This document shows positions 1 through 10,217 of a stretch of DNA of 64,000 bases, piece after piece. Source of the stretch: Bdellovibrionales bacterium. GTDB lineage: Bacteria > Bdellovibrionota > Bdellovibrionia > Bdellovibrionales > UBA1609. The position numbers and the translations under genes were made by a program. The notes beneath the pieces are model-generated. The model saw nothing but the letters and a program-made list of their open reading frames with translations, did not search any database and was not told the DNA's origin. The stretch spans positions 71,402 to 135,401 of the forward strand of contig DAIDIG010000008.1 of the NCBI GenBank assembly GCA_027459485.1, given 5' to 3'. Within the stretch, counting starts at the first letter, position 1. Each line of letters begins with the position of its first letter.

Positions 1-2
1 AG

Positions 3-743
3 TTCTTTTTGCGCTACATGCTTCGCGCGCAACCGGAATTGATCCTGACATGGTTTTGGGGTTCGGTTGTGATTCTCGTACAATCGTTCTTTGATCGACT
101 TCGCCCCGCCATTGCAAATCCGCTTGGGATCGAGGACCGTGTTGAATGGATTGCAAAAAAGGCCAATGCGAACCCCCGAGTCGTGCGGCAACTCAAAGAA
201 ATTTTTGTTGCCCCAGCGGCCAGCTACCCGTCGCTCATTCTGCGCGAGCTTTGGCTCGATCGCGCCTTCTTGCTGCTGGTTACATTTCTGATGCTCTATT
301 TGGTTTTCTTGCAGCTCGACAATTTATTTCGCATTTCATTTTATTGGCTCTTTATACCGATTTGTTTGTTCGTCCCGTTTTTTTTATTTTATGCGCGCTC
401 TGTAAAATCAGAAGTTCAAGAGTTCAAAGAACCGCGCGAGCGCGTGCTTACACTGACCGGGCTTATAGCGAACGTAACTCGAGTCGTTTACGGTCACACG
501 CACGTCGTGCGGCATGAAATGATTGGCCCCATCGAACACTTAAACAGCGGGACTTGGTCACCAGCCTTTCTTGACGTCGAATGTGAAAAGCCCATCGGTC
601 AAAAAACCTTTGTGTGGATTCAACCGGGAGCAAATGGCCTACGTGAAGCCCGCGTCTATCAAATCCAAAACGGAGTCGTGAGTGAGGTTTTCGGCGCGGC
701 TTCGGGCGGAAAAGCCGACCGAGAACAGCTAGCGAGCGGCTGA
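3..743 (+). CDS. Metallophosphoesterase-like protein, C-terminal part (runs off left edge)
   Basis: The reading frame is open to the left edge, so the N-terminus and first metal-binding motifs lie outside the window. About 247 residues are visible. A hydrophobic stretch of about 45 residues (near residues 85-130) looks like one or two membrane segments. It is followed by VVYGHTHVVRHE and then a conserved-looking NSGTW, which match the last motifs (GHTH, then N-x-G-x-W) of calcineurin-like phosphoesterases such as UDP-2,3-diacylglucosamine hydrolase relatives. A membrane-anchored phosphoesterase is my inference; the substrate cannot be told. The stop is 145 bp before the histone gene. Confidence 0.6.
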   Translation, partial: FFLRYMLRAQPELILTWFWGSVVILVQSFFDRLRPAIANPLGIEDRVEWIAKKANANPRVVRQLKEIFVAPAASYPSLILRELWLDRAFLLLVTFLMLYLVFLQLDNLFRISFYWLFIPICLFVPFFLFYARSVKSEVQEFKEPRERVLTLTGLIANVTRVVYGHTHVVRHEMIGPIEHLNSGTWSPAFLDVECEKPIGQKTFVWIQPGANGLREARVYQIQNGVVSEVFGAASGGKADREQLASG

Positions 744-888
744 GCGCCGTGTCAAAACGCAAACGCGCGGTGTTTTGAATTGCATCTTTAATTTTTCCAC
801 CGATAAATGTTTTGTATGTACAACCGGAGCGAAACTAGCGGATAGTAGTTACCGATAGTGCAACACGAGATTCGAAAGGGGACATCAA

Positions 889-1083
889 ATGGCAGAAGTA
901 CTCGTAGTGACTAGCAAAGTTAAAAAATTCATTAAAGAAGCAGGTGGCTGCAATACGTCGGCTGAGACAATCGCGACGTTAAGCGAAGCTGTTGAAAAGC
1001 TGTGCCGAAAAGGCATCGAGAATGCAAAAGCCGATGGCCGCAAAACGGTTATGGCTCGCGACATCGTCACTGAACACCTCTAA
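889..1083 (+). CDS. Bacterial histone-fold DNA-binding protein (Bd0055-like)
   Basis: A 64-residue protein made of a single histone fold, with no tail. The helix 1 / loop / long helix 2 / loop / helix 3 pattern is readable: KVKKFIKEAG, then NTSAETIATLSEAVEKLCRK, then RKTVMARDIVTEHL. The R-K-T-V-x-A-x-D-I string is the histone loop 2 to helix 3 signature in which Arg and Asp form a salt bridge. It closely resembles, from memory, Bd0055 of Bdellovibrio bacteriovorus, an abundant nucleoid protein reported to bind DNA as a dimer in a way unlike archaeal and eukaryotic nucleosomes. A good ribosome site (AAAGGGG) lies 7-8 bases before ATG. It is monocistronic, convergent with ligA, with only 8 bases between the two stops. 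Confidence 0.93.
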   Translation: MAEVLVVTSKVKKFIKEAGGCNTSAETIATLSEAVEKLCRKGIENAKADGRKTVMARDIVTEHL

Positions 1084-1091
1084 AGATTATT

Positions 1092-3412
<2,321 letters not shown>

Positions 3413-3418
3413 GTGTAT

Positions 3419-4900
3419 ATGAGCGAAAATATTTTGGAACTTGATCTCGCCAGCATCGTTGAGCGGGTCAAAAGACGCGAATTGACCGCCGAAATTGTTG
3501 CCACAAAATTCAAGGGTCAGATCGAAAAGCACAACGCCCATGTAAACGCATTTATCACAGTAAATGACAATGCGGTTGAGCGCGCGCGCGAAATGGATCG
3601 CAAAATTTCTAACGGCGAAAACGCCGGTCGGCTTGCTGGTGCGCCTGTTGCTATCAAAGATATGCTTTGCACGAAGGGGCTTCGTACGACCGCGGGCTCG
3701 AAGATGCTCCATAATTTTGTGCCGACGTATTCGGCCACTGTTGTCGAGAGGCTTGAAGCCGAAGGCGCCATTGTCATGGGCAAAGCCAATCAAGATGAGT
3801 TCGCAATGGGTTCGAGCACTGAAACCTCTTACTTCGGTGCATGCCGCAATCCGTGGAATTTTTCGTACGTACCCGGAGGTTCAAGCGGCGGTTCGGCTGC
3901 GGCCGTAGCGGCGCGCATGTCAGTTGCCGCTATCGGCACCGATACCGGCGGGTCGATTCGGCAGCCGGCGAATTTTTGCCATTTGGTTGGGGTCAAACCG
4001 ACTTATGGGCGCGTGAGCCGCTATGGCATTGTGGCCTTTGCTTCAAGCCTCGATCAAGCCGGGCCCATGACGCGCACAGTGCGAGACGCCGCACTCGTTC
4101 TTGAAGTGATAAGCGGACGCGACGAGCGAGATACTACCTCGGCGACAAAGGCCGTCCCCGCATGGGGTCAAAACCTCTCATCGAACCTTCGCGGCATGAA
4201 AGTCGGCATGCCCAAAGAATATTTCGATCGCGGGATTTCAGACGATGTACGAGCAGTTGTCATGCGTTCGGCGGATATTTTAAAAAGCCAAGGCGCCGAG
4301 CTCGTTGAGCTGTCGTTGCCGCTTACAAAATTTGCAGTGCCGATATACTATCTTGTGGCAACTTGTGAAGCTTCGAGCAATCTCGCGCGCTATGACGGGG
4401 TTCGCTACGGCTATCGCGCCGATTTTTCAACGCAAGCGGCGGCGGATCTCGAAGAATTTTACAGCCGCAATCGTGGCGAGGGTTTTGGCTCCGAGGTGAA
4501 GCGCCGAATAGTGCTGGGCACGTATGCGCTTTCGAGTGGGTACTATGACGCCTATTACAAAAAGGCCTGCCAAGTGCGCCGCTTACTTCGCCAAGATTTT
4601 ATCGAGGCTTTTAAGAAATGCGATGTCATCTTGAGCCCGGCCAGCCCCACTACCGCATTTAAAATAGGTGAGCGAATTGATAATCCACTCGAAATGTATC
4701 TCAATGATATTTACACGACTTCGGCTAATCTTGCCGGCATCCCGGGCATGAGTGTTCCGGGTGGCTTCAGCCGCGAAAAGCTCCCGATCGGCGTGCAACT
4801 TCTTGCCGCACATTTCGAAGAGCAAAAGATGCTCAACGCCGCTTTTGCAATTGAAGAAAATCTCAAACTTACGGCGGAGGTCCCGCATGAGCTCCACTAG
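3419..4900 (+). CDS. gatA: Asp-tRNA(Asn)/Glu-tRNA(Gln) amidotransferase subunit A
   Basis: Amidase subunit that releases ammonia from glutamine for GatB. The amidase signature is clear: catalytic Lys in VAIKDMLCTKG, the glycine/serine-rich segment GGSSGGSAAAVAARM, and the cis-Ser/nucleophile region GTDTGGSIRQPA. About 493 residues, normal for GatA. ATG at 3419 is preferred; a GTG two codons earlier (3413) directly after the gatC stop is possible. The end overlaps gatB by 14 bases, which suggests translational coupling and balanced subunit synthesis. Confidence 0.96.
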   Translation: MSENILELDLASIVERVKRRELTAEIVATKFKGQIEKHNAHVNAFITVNDNAVERAREMDRKISNGENAGRLAGAPVAIKDMLCTKGLRTTAGSKMLHNFVPTYSATVVERLEAEGAIVMGKANQDEFAMGSSTETSYFGACRNPWNFSYVPGGSSGGSAAAVAARMSVAAIGTDTGGSIRQPANFCHLVGVKPTYGRVSRYGIVAFASSLDQAGPMTRTVRDAALVLEVISGRDERDTTSATKAVPAWGQNLSSNLRGMKVGMPKEYFDRGISDDVRAVVMRSADILKSQGAELVELSLPLTKFAVPIYYLVATCEASSNLARYDGVRYGYRADFSTQAAADLEEFYSRNRGEGFGSEVKRRIVLGTYALSSGYYDAYYKKACQVRRLLRQDFIEAFKKCDVILSPASPTTAFKIGERIDNPLEMYLNDIYTTSANLAGIPGMSVPGGFSREKLPIGVQLLAAHFEEQKMLNAAFAIEENLKLTAEVPHELH

Positions 4901-6323
4901 TAATTGGGAAGCCGTCATCGGCCTCGAAATTCACGCGCAGCTTCTAACCGAAAGCAAAATGTTCAGCGCCGATTCGGCCGCGTTCGGCGGGGCGGATAAC
5001 GAATACACAAGCCCGGTGAGTCTCGGCATGCCGGGCGCTCTGCCGACGATCAATCGGCGCGGTATCGAATATGCCATTCGCATGGGGCTTGCGCTCAATT
5101 GTAATATTCGAACCCGCTCGATCTTTTCACGAAAAAATTATTTTTATCCGGACTTGCCGAAGGGTTATCAAATCTCGCAGTTCGACGAGCCGATTTGCGA
5201 AAAGGGCTACGTCGATATCTATCTCGACGGCCAGCCGAAGCGTATCGGAGTGACTCGCGCCCATCTTGAAGAAGACGCGGGTAAATCCACCCACCACGGC
5301 GATTATTCTCTCATTAATCTCAATCGAGCGGGCGTGCCACTGCTCGAGATTGTGTCAGAGCCCGATATACGAACGGCGCAAGAGGCCGCTGAATATGCGC
5401 GCACCGTGCGCAATATCCTTCGGTATTTGGGAGTGTGCGACGGCAACCTCGAAGAGGGCTCGATGCGCTGCGATTGTAACGTATCGGTTCGTAAAGTCGG
5501 CGAAAGCAAATTCGGCACAAAAGTGGAACTGAAAAACATCAACTCGTTTCGCTTTGTTGAAAAGGCGATCGATTATGAAATCGCCCGGCAAATTTCGAGC
5601 ATTGAATCGGGTGAACGCATCATGCAAGAGACGCGACTTTACGACTCGACGAAAAATCGCACGTATTCGATGCGCAGCAAAGAAGAGGCTCACGACTACC
5701 GTTATTTTCCAGACCCTGATTTGCTTCCGCTCGAATTTGAGCAGGCGTGGGTCGAGCAAATCCGAAAGACATTGCCTGAGCTGCCTCTTGAAAAGGCGAA
5801 GCGATTTCAGGCGCAGTATGGGCTCCCCGAATATGATGCACTGGTTCTGACCCAGGAACGCGCGGTAGCTGAATATTTCGAAAAGGTCGCGAACTTGAGC
5901 GGCAACGCGAAGGCATCTTCAAATTGGATTATGGTTGAGCTCATGCGCGAACTCAAAGAATCTGAAAAGTCGATCGAAGAACAAAAAATTTCAGCTGAGC
6001 GTCTCGCCGAACTTATTCAGTTGATCGATAAGGGCACAATTTCGGGCAAGATTGCGAAGACCGTATTCGCTGAAATGTGGGCCCAAGGGGGGCAGCCTGG
6101 TGAGATCGTGAAAACAAAGGGTCTTGTTCAGGTCACAGACAAATCGTCGATTGAAAAATGGGTGGATGACGTGATCCATGCAAACCCAAATCAAGTGAAC
6201 GAGTATCGCGCCGGTAAAGATAAGCTATTCGGCTTTTTCGTCGGCCAAATCATGAAAGTTTCAAAAGGCCAGGCTAATCCTGATCTAGTGAATCAGCTGC
6301 TCAAAGAAAAGCTCAAGAAATGA
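4887..6323 (+). CDS. gatB: Asp-tRNA(Asn)/Glu-tRNA(Gln) amidotransferase subunit B
   Basis: Subunit that phosphorylates and amidates the misacylated tRNA. It starts with the typical WEAVIGLEIHAQL, then SPVSLGMPGALP, a KNYFYPDLPKGYQISQ segment and EEDAGKST, all GatB hallmarks; the C-terminal GatB/YqeY helical domain ends at about residue 478. ATG at 4887 lies inside the last codons of gatA; frames further upstream are antisense noise. GGCGGAGG about 8 bases upstream is a good ribosome site. The last codons overlap the start of the next gene (ATGA). Confidence 0.96.
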   Translation: MSSTSNWEAVIGLEIHAQLLTESKMFSADSAAFGGADNEYTSPVSLGMPGALPTINRRGIEYAIRMGLALNCNIRTRSIFSRKNYFYPDLPKGYQISQFDEPICEKGYVDIYLDGQPKRIGVTRAHLEEDAGKSTHHGDYSLINLNRAGVPLLEIVSEPDIRTAQEAAEYARTVRNILRYLGVCDGNLEEGSMRCDCNVSVRKVGESKFGTKVELKNINSFRFVEKAIDYEIARQISSIESGERIMQETRLYDSTKNRTYSMRSKEEAHDYRYFPDPDLLPLEFEQAWVEQIRKTLPELPLEKAKRFQAQYGLPEYDALVLTQERAVAEYFEKVANLSGNAKASSNWIMVELMRELKESEKSIEEQKISAERLAELIQLIDKGTISGKIAKTVFAEMWAQGGQPGEIVKTKGLVQVTDKSSIEKWVDDVIHANPNQVNEYRAGKDKLFGFFVGQIMKVSKGQANPDLVNQLLKEKLKK

Positions 6324-7228
6324 AAGTAGCGGCGATCGATTGCGGCACGAACACGACTCTTCTTTTAATAGCAGACGTCGTCAATGGCGCCGTGACGAAC
6401 GTGTATCGCGACGAAATCGTTGTCACGCGAATGGGGCAAGACGTGGCCTCGAGCGGCCGGTTTCACCCGGCTGCTCTTTTGCGGATGGACGAGTGCCTGA
6501 ACCGCTATGCGAAAATAATTAAAGAAGAAATGCCGGGGCGAGTGCTAGCGATGGCGACGAGCGCGGCGCGCGACGTGAGCAATGCCAAAGAGCTTTTTGC
6601 GATCGGCGACAAATACAACATCCCGATTCAGGTGATCCCGGGCGAGATGGAAGCACAAATCACATTCCAGGGCGCGACTTTTGAGCATGAAGCAAAAGAC
6701 GGGCTTTGCGTGATTGATGTCGGCGGCGGTTCAACTGAAGTAGTGGCGTGTCGCAACTCTAAAATAACCGGCGCGAGCGTAAACGTCGGCAGTGTTCGGC
6801 TAACGGAAATGTTCGTAACAAAAATGCCCACACCTGAAAACGAAGTGATGAAACTTCTCGAATATGCCAGCGACAGTTTCAGAAAGGCGCAAGCGCAATT
6901 GCCCCAGCCGCCGCTGCGCGAAGTGATTGCCGTCGCAGGCACGCCCACAACGCTGGCGGCGGTGTTGCAAAATAAAAACTATAGTGAAGGCGCCGTGCAT
7001 GGGTTTAGAATTGAAAAGAAAACATTGGAGCAGTGGATACACCGACTTGCGGCGATGAGCCTCGAGGAGCGAATCCACACAACAGGTATGGATACGAAAC
7101 GGGCCGATGTCATAGTCGCGGGCAGTGCGATTTTACTTTCAGCGATGAACGCGCTCGGTGCTGTGTCGATGTCTGTTTCAACACGAGGAGTTCGATATGG
7201 CATTGCACTTCATGCGGCGCGCGGGTAA
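6320..7228 (+). CDS. Ppx/GppA-family exopolyphosphatase / guanosine pentaphosphate phosphatase
   Basis: Member of the actin-like ATPase fold Ppx/GppA family, which hydrolyses polyphosphate or pppGpp. Phosphate-binding motif 1 is seen at the N-terminus (AAIDCGTNTTLLLIADV) and motif 2 as VIDVGGGSTEVV; AVAGTPTTLAA follows. At 302 residues it is the short form, lacking the C-terminal HD-like domain of E. coli Ppx and GppA. Which substrate it prefers cannot be read from the sequence. Its ATG overlaps the gatB stop (ATGA), and its 3' end overlaps the next gene by 32 bases. Confidence 0.88.
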   Translation: MKVAAIDCGTNTTLLLIADVVNGAVTNVYRDEIVVTRMGQDVASSGRFHPAALLRMDECLNRYAKIIKEEMPGRVLAMATSAARDVSNAKELFAIGDKYNIPIQVIPGEMEAQITFQGATFEHEAKDGLCVIDVGGGSTEVVACRNSKITGASVNVGSVRLTEMFVTKMPTPENEVMKLLEYASDSFRKAQAQLPQPPLREVIAVAGTPTTLAAVLQNKNYSEGAVHGFRIEKKTLEQWIHRLAAMSLEERIHTTGMDTKRADVIVAGSAILLSAMNALGAVSMSVSTRGVRYGIALHAARG

Positions 7229-7724
7229 AGCGCTCGTTCTGAGTTTTCTAATAGGCATAGTCTGTTTACCGAGCGTCGGCTTTTCTGCCGGCAGCAATAA
7301 GTCAGATCTTAATTTCGTAAAGCGTACGCTGATCATCAGTGGGCAACACCTAACCGTTGAAATGGCCATGACGCCGGCTGAGCAAGAGCACGGTCTTATG
7401 TATCGCCAGAAACTTGCAGACAACGAAGGCATGCTCTTCGTGTTTGCGCATGAGCAGCCGCTTAATTTTTGGATGAAGAATACATACATCCCATTGGCAA
7501 TAGGTTTTTTCGACAAGAATCGAAAGCTCATCGACATACAAGAAATGGCGCCGACGAGCGAGATTGAAACCAATCCGCCTATCTACCAAAGTCGTGCTCC
7601 GGCGATGTACGCTCTCGAAGTGAGTAAGGGATGGTTTAAAAGGCATCACGTTCAGACGGGTGCCGTTTTCACGTTACGAAAGGCCGCGATGAACCCCAAG
7701 CCGGTGATGCGCCGACATCGTTAG
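7197..7724 (+). CDS. DUF192 exported protein
   Basis: A 175-residue protein with an N-terminal signal peptide (hydrophobic run LVLSFLIGIVCLPSVGFSAG) followed by a DUF192 domain, recognisable from HGLMYRQKLADNEGMLFVF and FWMKNTYIPLAIGFFD. DUF192 proteins are small beta-rich domains of unknown biochemical role found in many bacteria and archaea. ATG at 7197 is supported by GAGGAG six bases upstream. The gene overlaps the 3' end of the Ppx/GppA gene by 32 bases in another frame and is the last gene of the gatCAB run. Confidence 0.85.
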   Translation: MALHFMRRAGKALVLSFLIGIVCLPSVGFSAGSNKSDLNFVKRTLIISGQHLTVEMAMTPAEQEHGLMYRQKLADNEGMLFVFAHEQPLNFWMKNTYIPLAIGFFDKNRKLIDIQEMAPTSEIETNPPIYQSRAPAMYALEVSKGWFKRHHVQTGAVFTLRKAAMNPKPVMRRHR

Positions 7725-7856
7725 AAAAACTCAATCTTCGTCGAGGCAAATAGGACCTTAGGCGAGGCCACGCAGGGAATTCTTTTCACGAATTTTCAAC
7801 CTGTGGTTAAATCTGTAAGAGGACGGATTCTCACAATCAACGCAAGGGCTTGCAAA

Positions 7857-9542
7857 ATGAAAAAAAACCAAGTTTTCCTGTACTGCTTCTGCTTAGGTGT
7901 ATTTCTCGCGACTAATGGATGCACGTCTAAGAAGACGGCCGCTCAAGATAAAATGGATGCAGCCGAGTTGACAGGCGGCAGTGACGACAGCGCACTAGCT
8001 GATAACGGAGCGGATTCAACTGCGGACAACAGTGCAAATGCGCAAGCCTCGAGCGATGGTAGTAAAGCGGCCGCGGGTGATAGTTCGGCAAAGTCGCAAG
8101 ATTTGTCTGATGACTTCGGCGATGATAGCGGGAGTTCGCAAAAATCAGCTGATGCAAGTGGCAACAGCCAAGCGGCAAGCGGATCATCTGACCAAGCGGC
8201 GAATTCATCCGATGATTTATCCGGTCTCGATGATTTGAGTTCAGATAATAGCAGCGGCAGTGCAAACCAAGGCGCAAGCACAGACGCAAGTAATGCGGCC
8301 ACCCCCGGTGCGGCGGGTGACAATCAAGCGGCCGGGCCCGGTGCAACCGATAATAGCGGCGCTGACAGTAACGCCGCGCTGGCTGATAATGGAGCTGGCG
8401 CCAACGGTTCGGCGCCCGATCAAAATGCTAGCGCAACTCCACCAGATCAGGGAGGTAATGCGAGTGCCTCTCCCGATCTCGCCTCAAACGATCAATCTGC
8501 GAGCCAAAATGCAGCAGATACCGGGGCAAATAATCCGGCCCCAGCGGATGCGTCGGCTCCGAGCGGGGCGGATGACGCCGGCTTACCGTCGGCAGCTCCA
8601 GCGCCCCACCACGTTATTCCGTTACAAAAAATTGCGTCGGCGCCGTTTAAGCGTCACGGAATTTTGCTGAATGCCGTATATATAGCACGGCCCGGCGATA
8701 CGCTCGCATCGGTTTCGCAAAAGATTTACGGCGCTAAAAAGGTCGCGGAACTCAAAAAGGCAAACCCCTTATATAGACACCGAAACCTACGTGTGGGCGA
8801 CAAAGTTTATTACAATTCGCCCAAGCGCCCGACCGACGACACCCAACTTTTAACTTATTATGAAGACCAAGGGCTCGCGCCGCAAATTTATGAGTCACAG
8901 CCAGGCGACAACATTCGAACTGTAGCTAAAAATCTCTTAGGTAACAAAAATAGTTGGAAAGAAATTTGGGCCACAAACTCTGACCTTGAGTCAAAAGGCG
9001 ATTTACCTGAGGGCACAAAACTACGCTACTGGCCGACGGATGCATCAGCGGCAACAAACACGCTAGCCGACAACTCAAATCCGGCGGCTGGCTCCGATGC
9101 TTCGGCGCAAGCGCCAGGGGCTCCTTCTGCACCTGACATGGCAGACAAGGCTCCGGATGCTTCGGCAAATCCGGCTGGAGCCGGCCAACCCCCGAATGGG
9201 CCAGATCAAGATCAGAAAAAGGCCGACGGTTCTGCGGCTGCGACAGTCGCTGGCGCAAACCCCACACCGCCACCGCCGCCACCACCACCAGCCGCAGCTG
9301 CTCCGGCTCCTGTTCCGCCGCCGCCACCGCCGCAAATGGCTCCGCCACCACCAATGGCGCGCCATCGCGTACCGGTGAACGACAACGCGAACGGGATGTT
9401 TGATGACCCGAACCAAACCATGTTGATTGGTGTGGGTGCGATTCTGCTGCTCGCAGCGATTGCGATGTTCATCATTATTCGTAAGCGTCGTTCGAAGCGA
9501 AACATCGACTTTCAAACGGCCACGCATACTCAAATTGATTAG
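7857..9542 (+). CDS. Low-complexity LysM lipoprotein with C-terminal membrane anchor
   Basis: A 561-residue protein. Residues 1-22 form a lipoprotein-type signal (ATNGC, candidate lipid Cys22). Residues 30-260 are Ala/Ser/Asp/Asn/Gly-rich low complexity. A LysM domain is at about 275-323 (RPGDTLASVSQKIYG, then LRVGDKVYY), and a second degenerate LysM-like unit at about 345-395 (SQPGDNIRTVAKNLLG). A proline-rich region with runs of Pro follows at about 470-500, then a transmembrane helix at about 521-542 ending in RKRRSKRN. LysM binds peptidoglycan. A protein with both a lipid signal and a C-terminal helix is unusual; it could span the wall between membranes. ATG 7857 has AAGGG upstream. Confidence 0.8.
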   Translation: MKKNQVFLYCFCLGVFLATNGCTSKKTAAQDKMDAAELTGGSDDSALADNGADSTADNSANAQASSDGSKAAAGDSSAKSQDLSDDFGDDSGSSQKSADASGNSQAASGSSDQAANSSDDLSGLDDLSSDNSSGSANQGASTDASNAATPGAAGDNQAAGPGATDNSGADSNAALADNGAGANGSAPDQNASATPPDQGGNASASPDLASNDQSASQNAADTGANNPAPADASAPSGADDAGLPSAAPAPHHVIPLQKIASAPFKRHGILLNAVYIARPGDTLASVSQKIYGAKKVAELKKANPLYRHRNLRVGDKVYYNSPKRPTDDTQLLTYYEDQGLAPQIYESQPGDNIRTVAKNLLGNKNSWKEIWATNSDLESKGDLPEGTKLRYWPTDASAATNTLADNSNPAAGSDASAQAPGAPSAPDMADKAPDASANPAGAGQPPNGPDQDQKKADGSAAATVAGANPTPPPPPPPPAAAAPAPVPPPPPPQMAPPPPMARHRVPVNDNANGMFDDPNQTMLIGVGAILLLAAIAMFIIIRKRRSKRNIDFQTATHTQID

Positions 9543-9641
9543 CCGGCCCCCCTTTAGGGGCAAGGGCTCAAATCGAAATATTTCGTAGTATTCGCTGTGG
9601 TTGGCGTCGAGCCAGCGCATTCAGATCAAGACTAAATTTTT

Positions 9642-10016
9642 TTATGACACTTTTTTAAAGATGTCATCCAGGACAGTGCGCTGAGTTTCGCGCGATGATT
9701 CAACAAAATACATAAGGTCATCGACAATCTGCACATCACGCTGATTAGTTGGTTGAAACCGAACCCCGCATCCGCGCTCAGAATGCCAAACAACATGTGC
9801 CGCGATCTGACGCTGTCGGCCGCTTACGAGCAACGTAATTGTCACTTTATCGTTTGGAGCCAAGATGCGGCTAATAGGAGTTTCAAGAAAAGCACCGGTT
9901 AAACTAATATTCTTGAGGCAGCCTTTATCGCTTCGACGAGCGTACGAACGCCGATATTCGACGTCTATTTGCAGAGGTATGCGCCGGGCGGGTGTCGCGA
10001 GATTCGGATCGTTCAT
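9642..10016 (-). CDS. PilZ-domain protein
   Basis: A 124-residue protein that is essentially one PilZ domain, the cyclic-di-GMP receptor fold. The N-terminal arginine-rich segment (RRIPLQIDVEYRRS) and the N-x-S-x-x-G motif (NISLTG, residues about 37-42) match the two ligand-binding motifs, and CGVRF is the usual late strand. Whether it binds c-di-GMP depends on the exact spacing of the arginines, which I cannot confirm. It stands alone on the minus strand, divergent from rho, so its partner is unknown. Confidence 0.75.
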   Translation of the reverse strand: MNDPNLATPARRIPLQIDVEYRRSYARRSDKGCLKNISLTGAFLETPISRILAPNDKVTITLLVSGRQRQIAAHVVWHSERGCGVRFQPTNQRDVQIVDDLMYFVESSRETQRTVLDDIFKKVS

Positions 10017-10097
10017 AGCCTTCTTATCGGCAGATTAGGCTAAAAGTTTAGCGCCTATTGTGGCCCAAATTGAGACATGGAATTATCATGTTGACAA

Positions 10098-10106
10098 TGC
10101 TATAAT
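10098..10106 (+). promoter_or_regulatory. Candidate extended -10 promoter for rho
   Basis: TGCTATAAT is a perfect extended -10 (TG-n-TATAAT). It lies about 112 bases upstream of the rho ATG in an otherwise AT-rich gap between the PilZ gene and rho. No well-spaced -35 is present (the nearby TTGACA at 10091 is only 4 bases away), which is tolerated for extended -10 promoters. The implied leader of about 105 bases could host Rho autoregulation; that is inference. Confidence 0.4.
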
Positions 10107-10217
10107 GATCTCGTTAGACAAAGAAGATATCCACCCAAAAGCCACGTGTAGTTTCGAGCTTAAGCTCCGAAAGACTTACGCTCTATACATAAAAACAAAT
10201 AATAAACAGAGAGTACA

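Noticed and set aside
812-823. TTGTA-TG-TACAA inverted repeat upstream of the histone gene as an operator
   Set aside because: Five-base arms with a 2-base gap are too common by chance to claim without comparison to relatives.
9546-9561. GCCCC/GGGGC hairpin after the LysM gene as a terminator
   Set aside because: Only 5 bp of stem and no T run on either side.
10091-10106. TTGACA followed by TATAAT upstream of rho as a -35/-10 pair
   Set aside because: The spacing is only 4 bases, far from 17. I kept only the extended -10.
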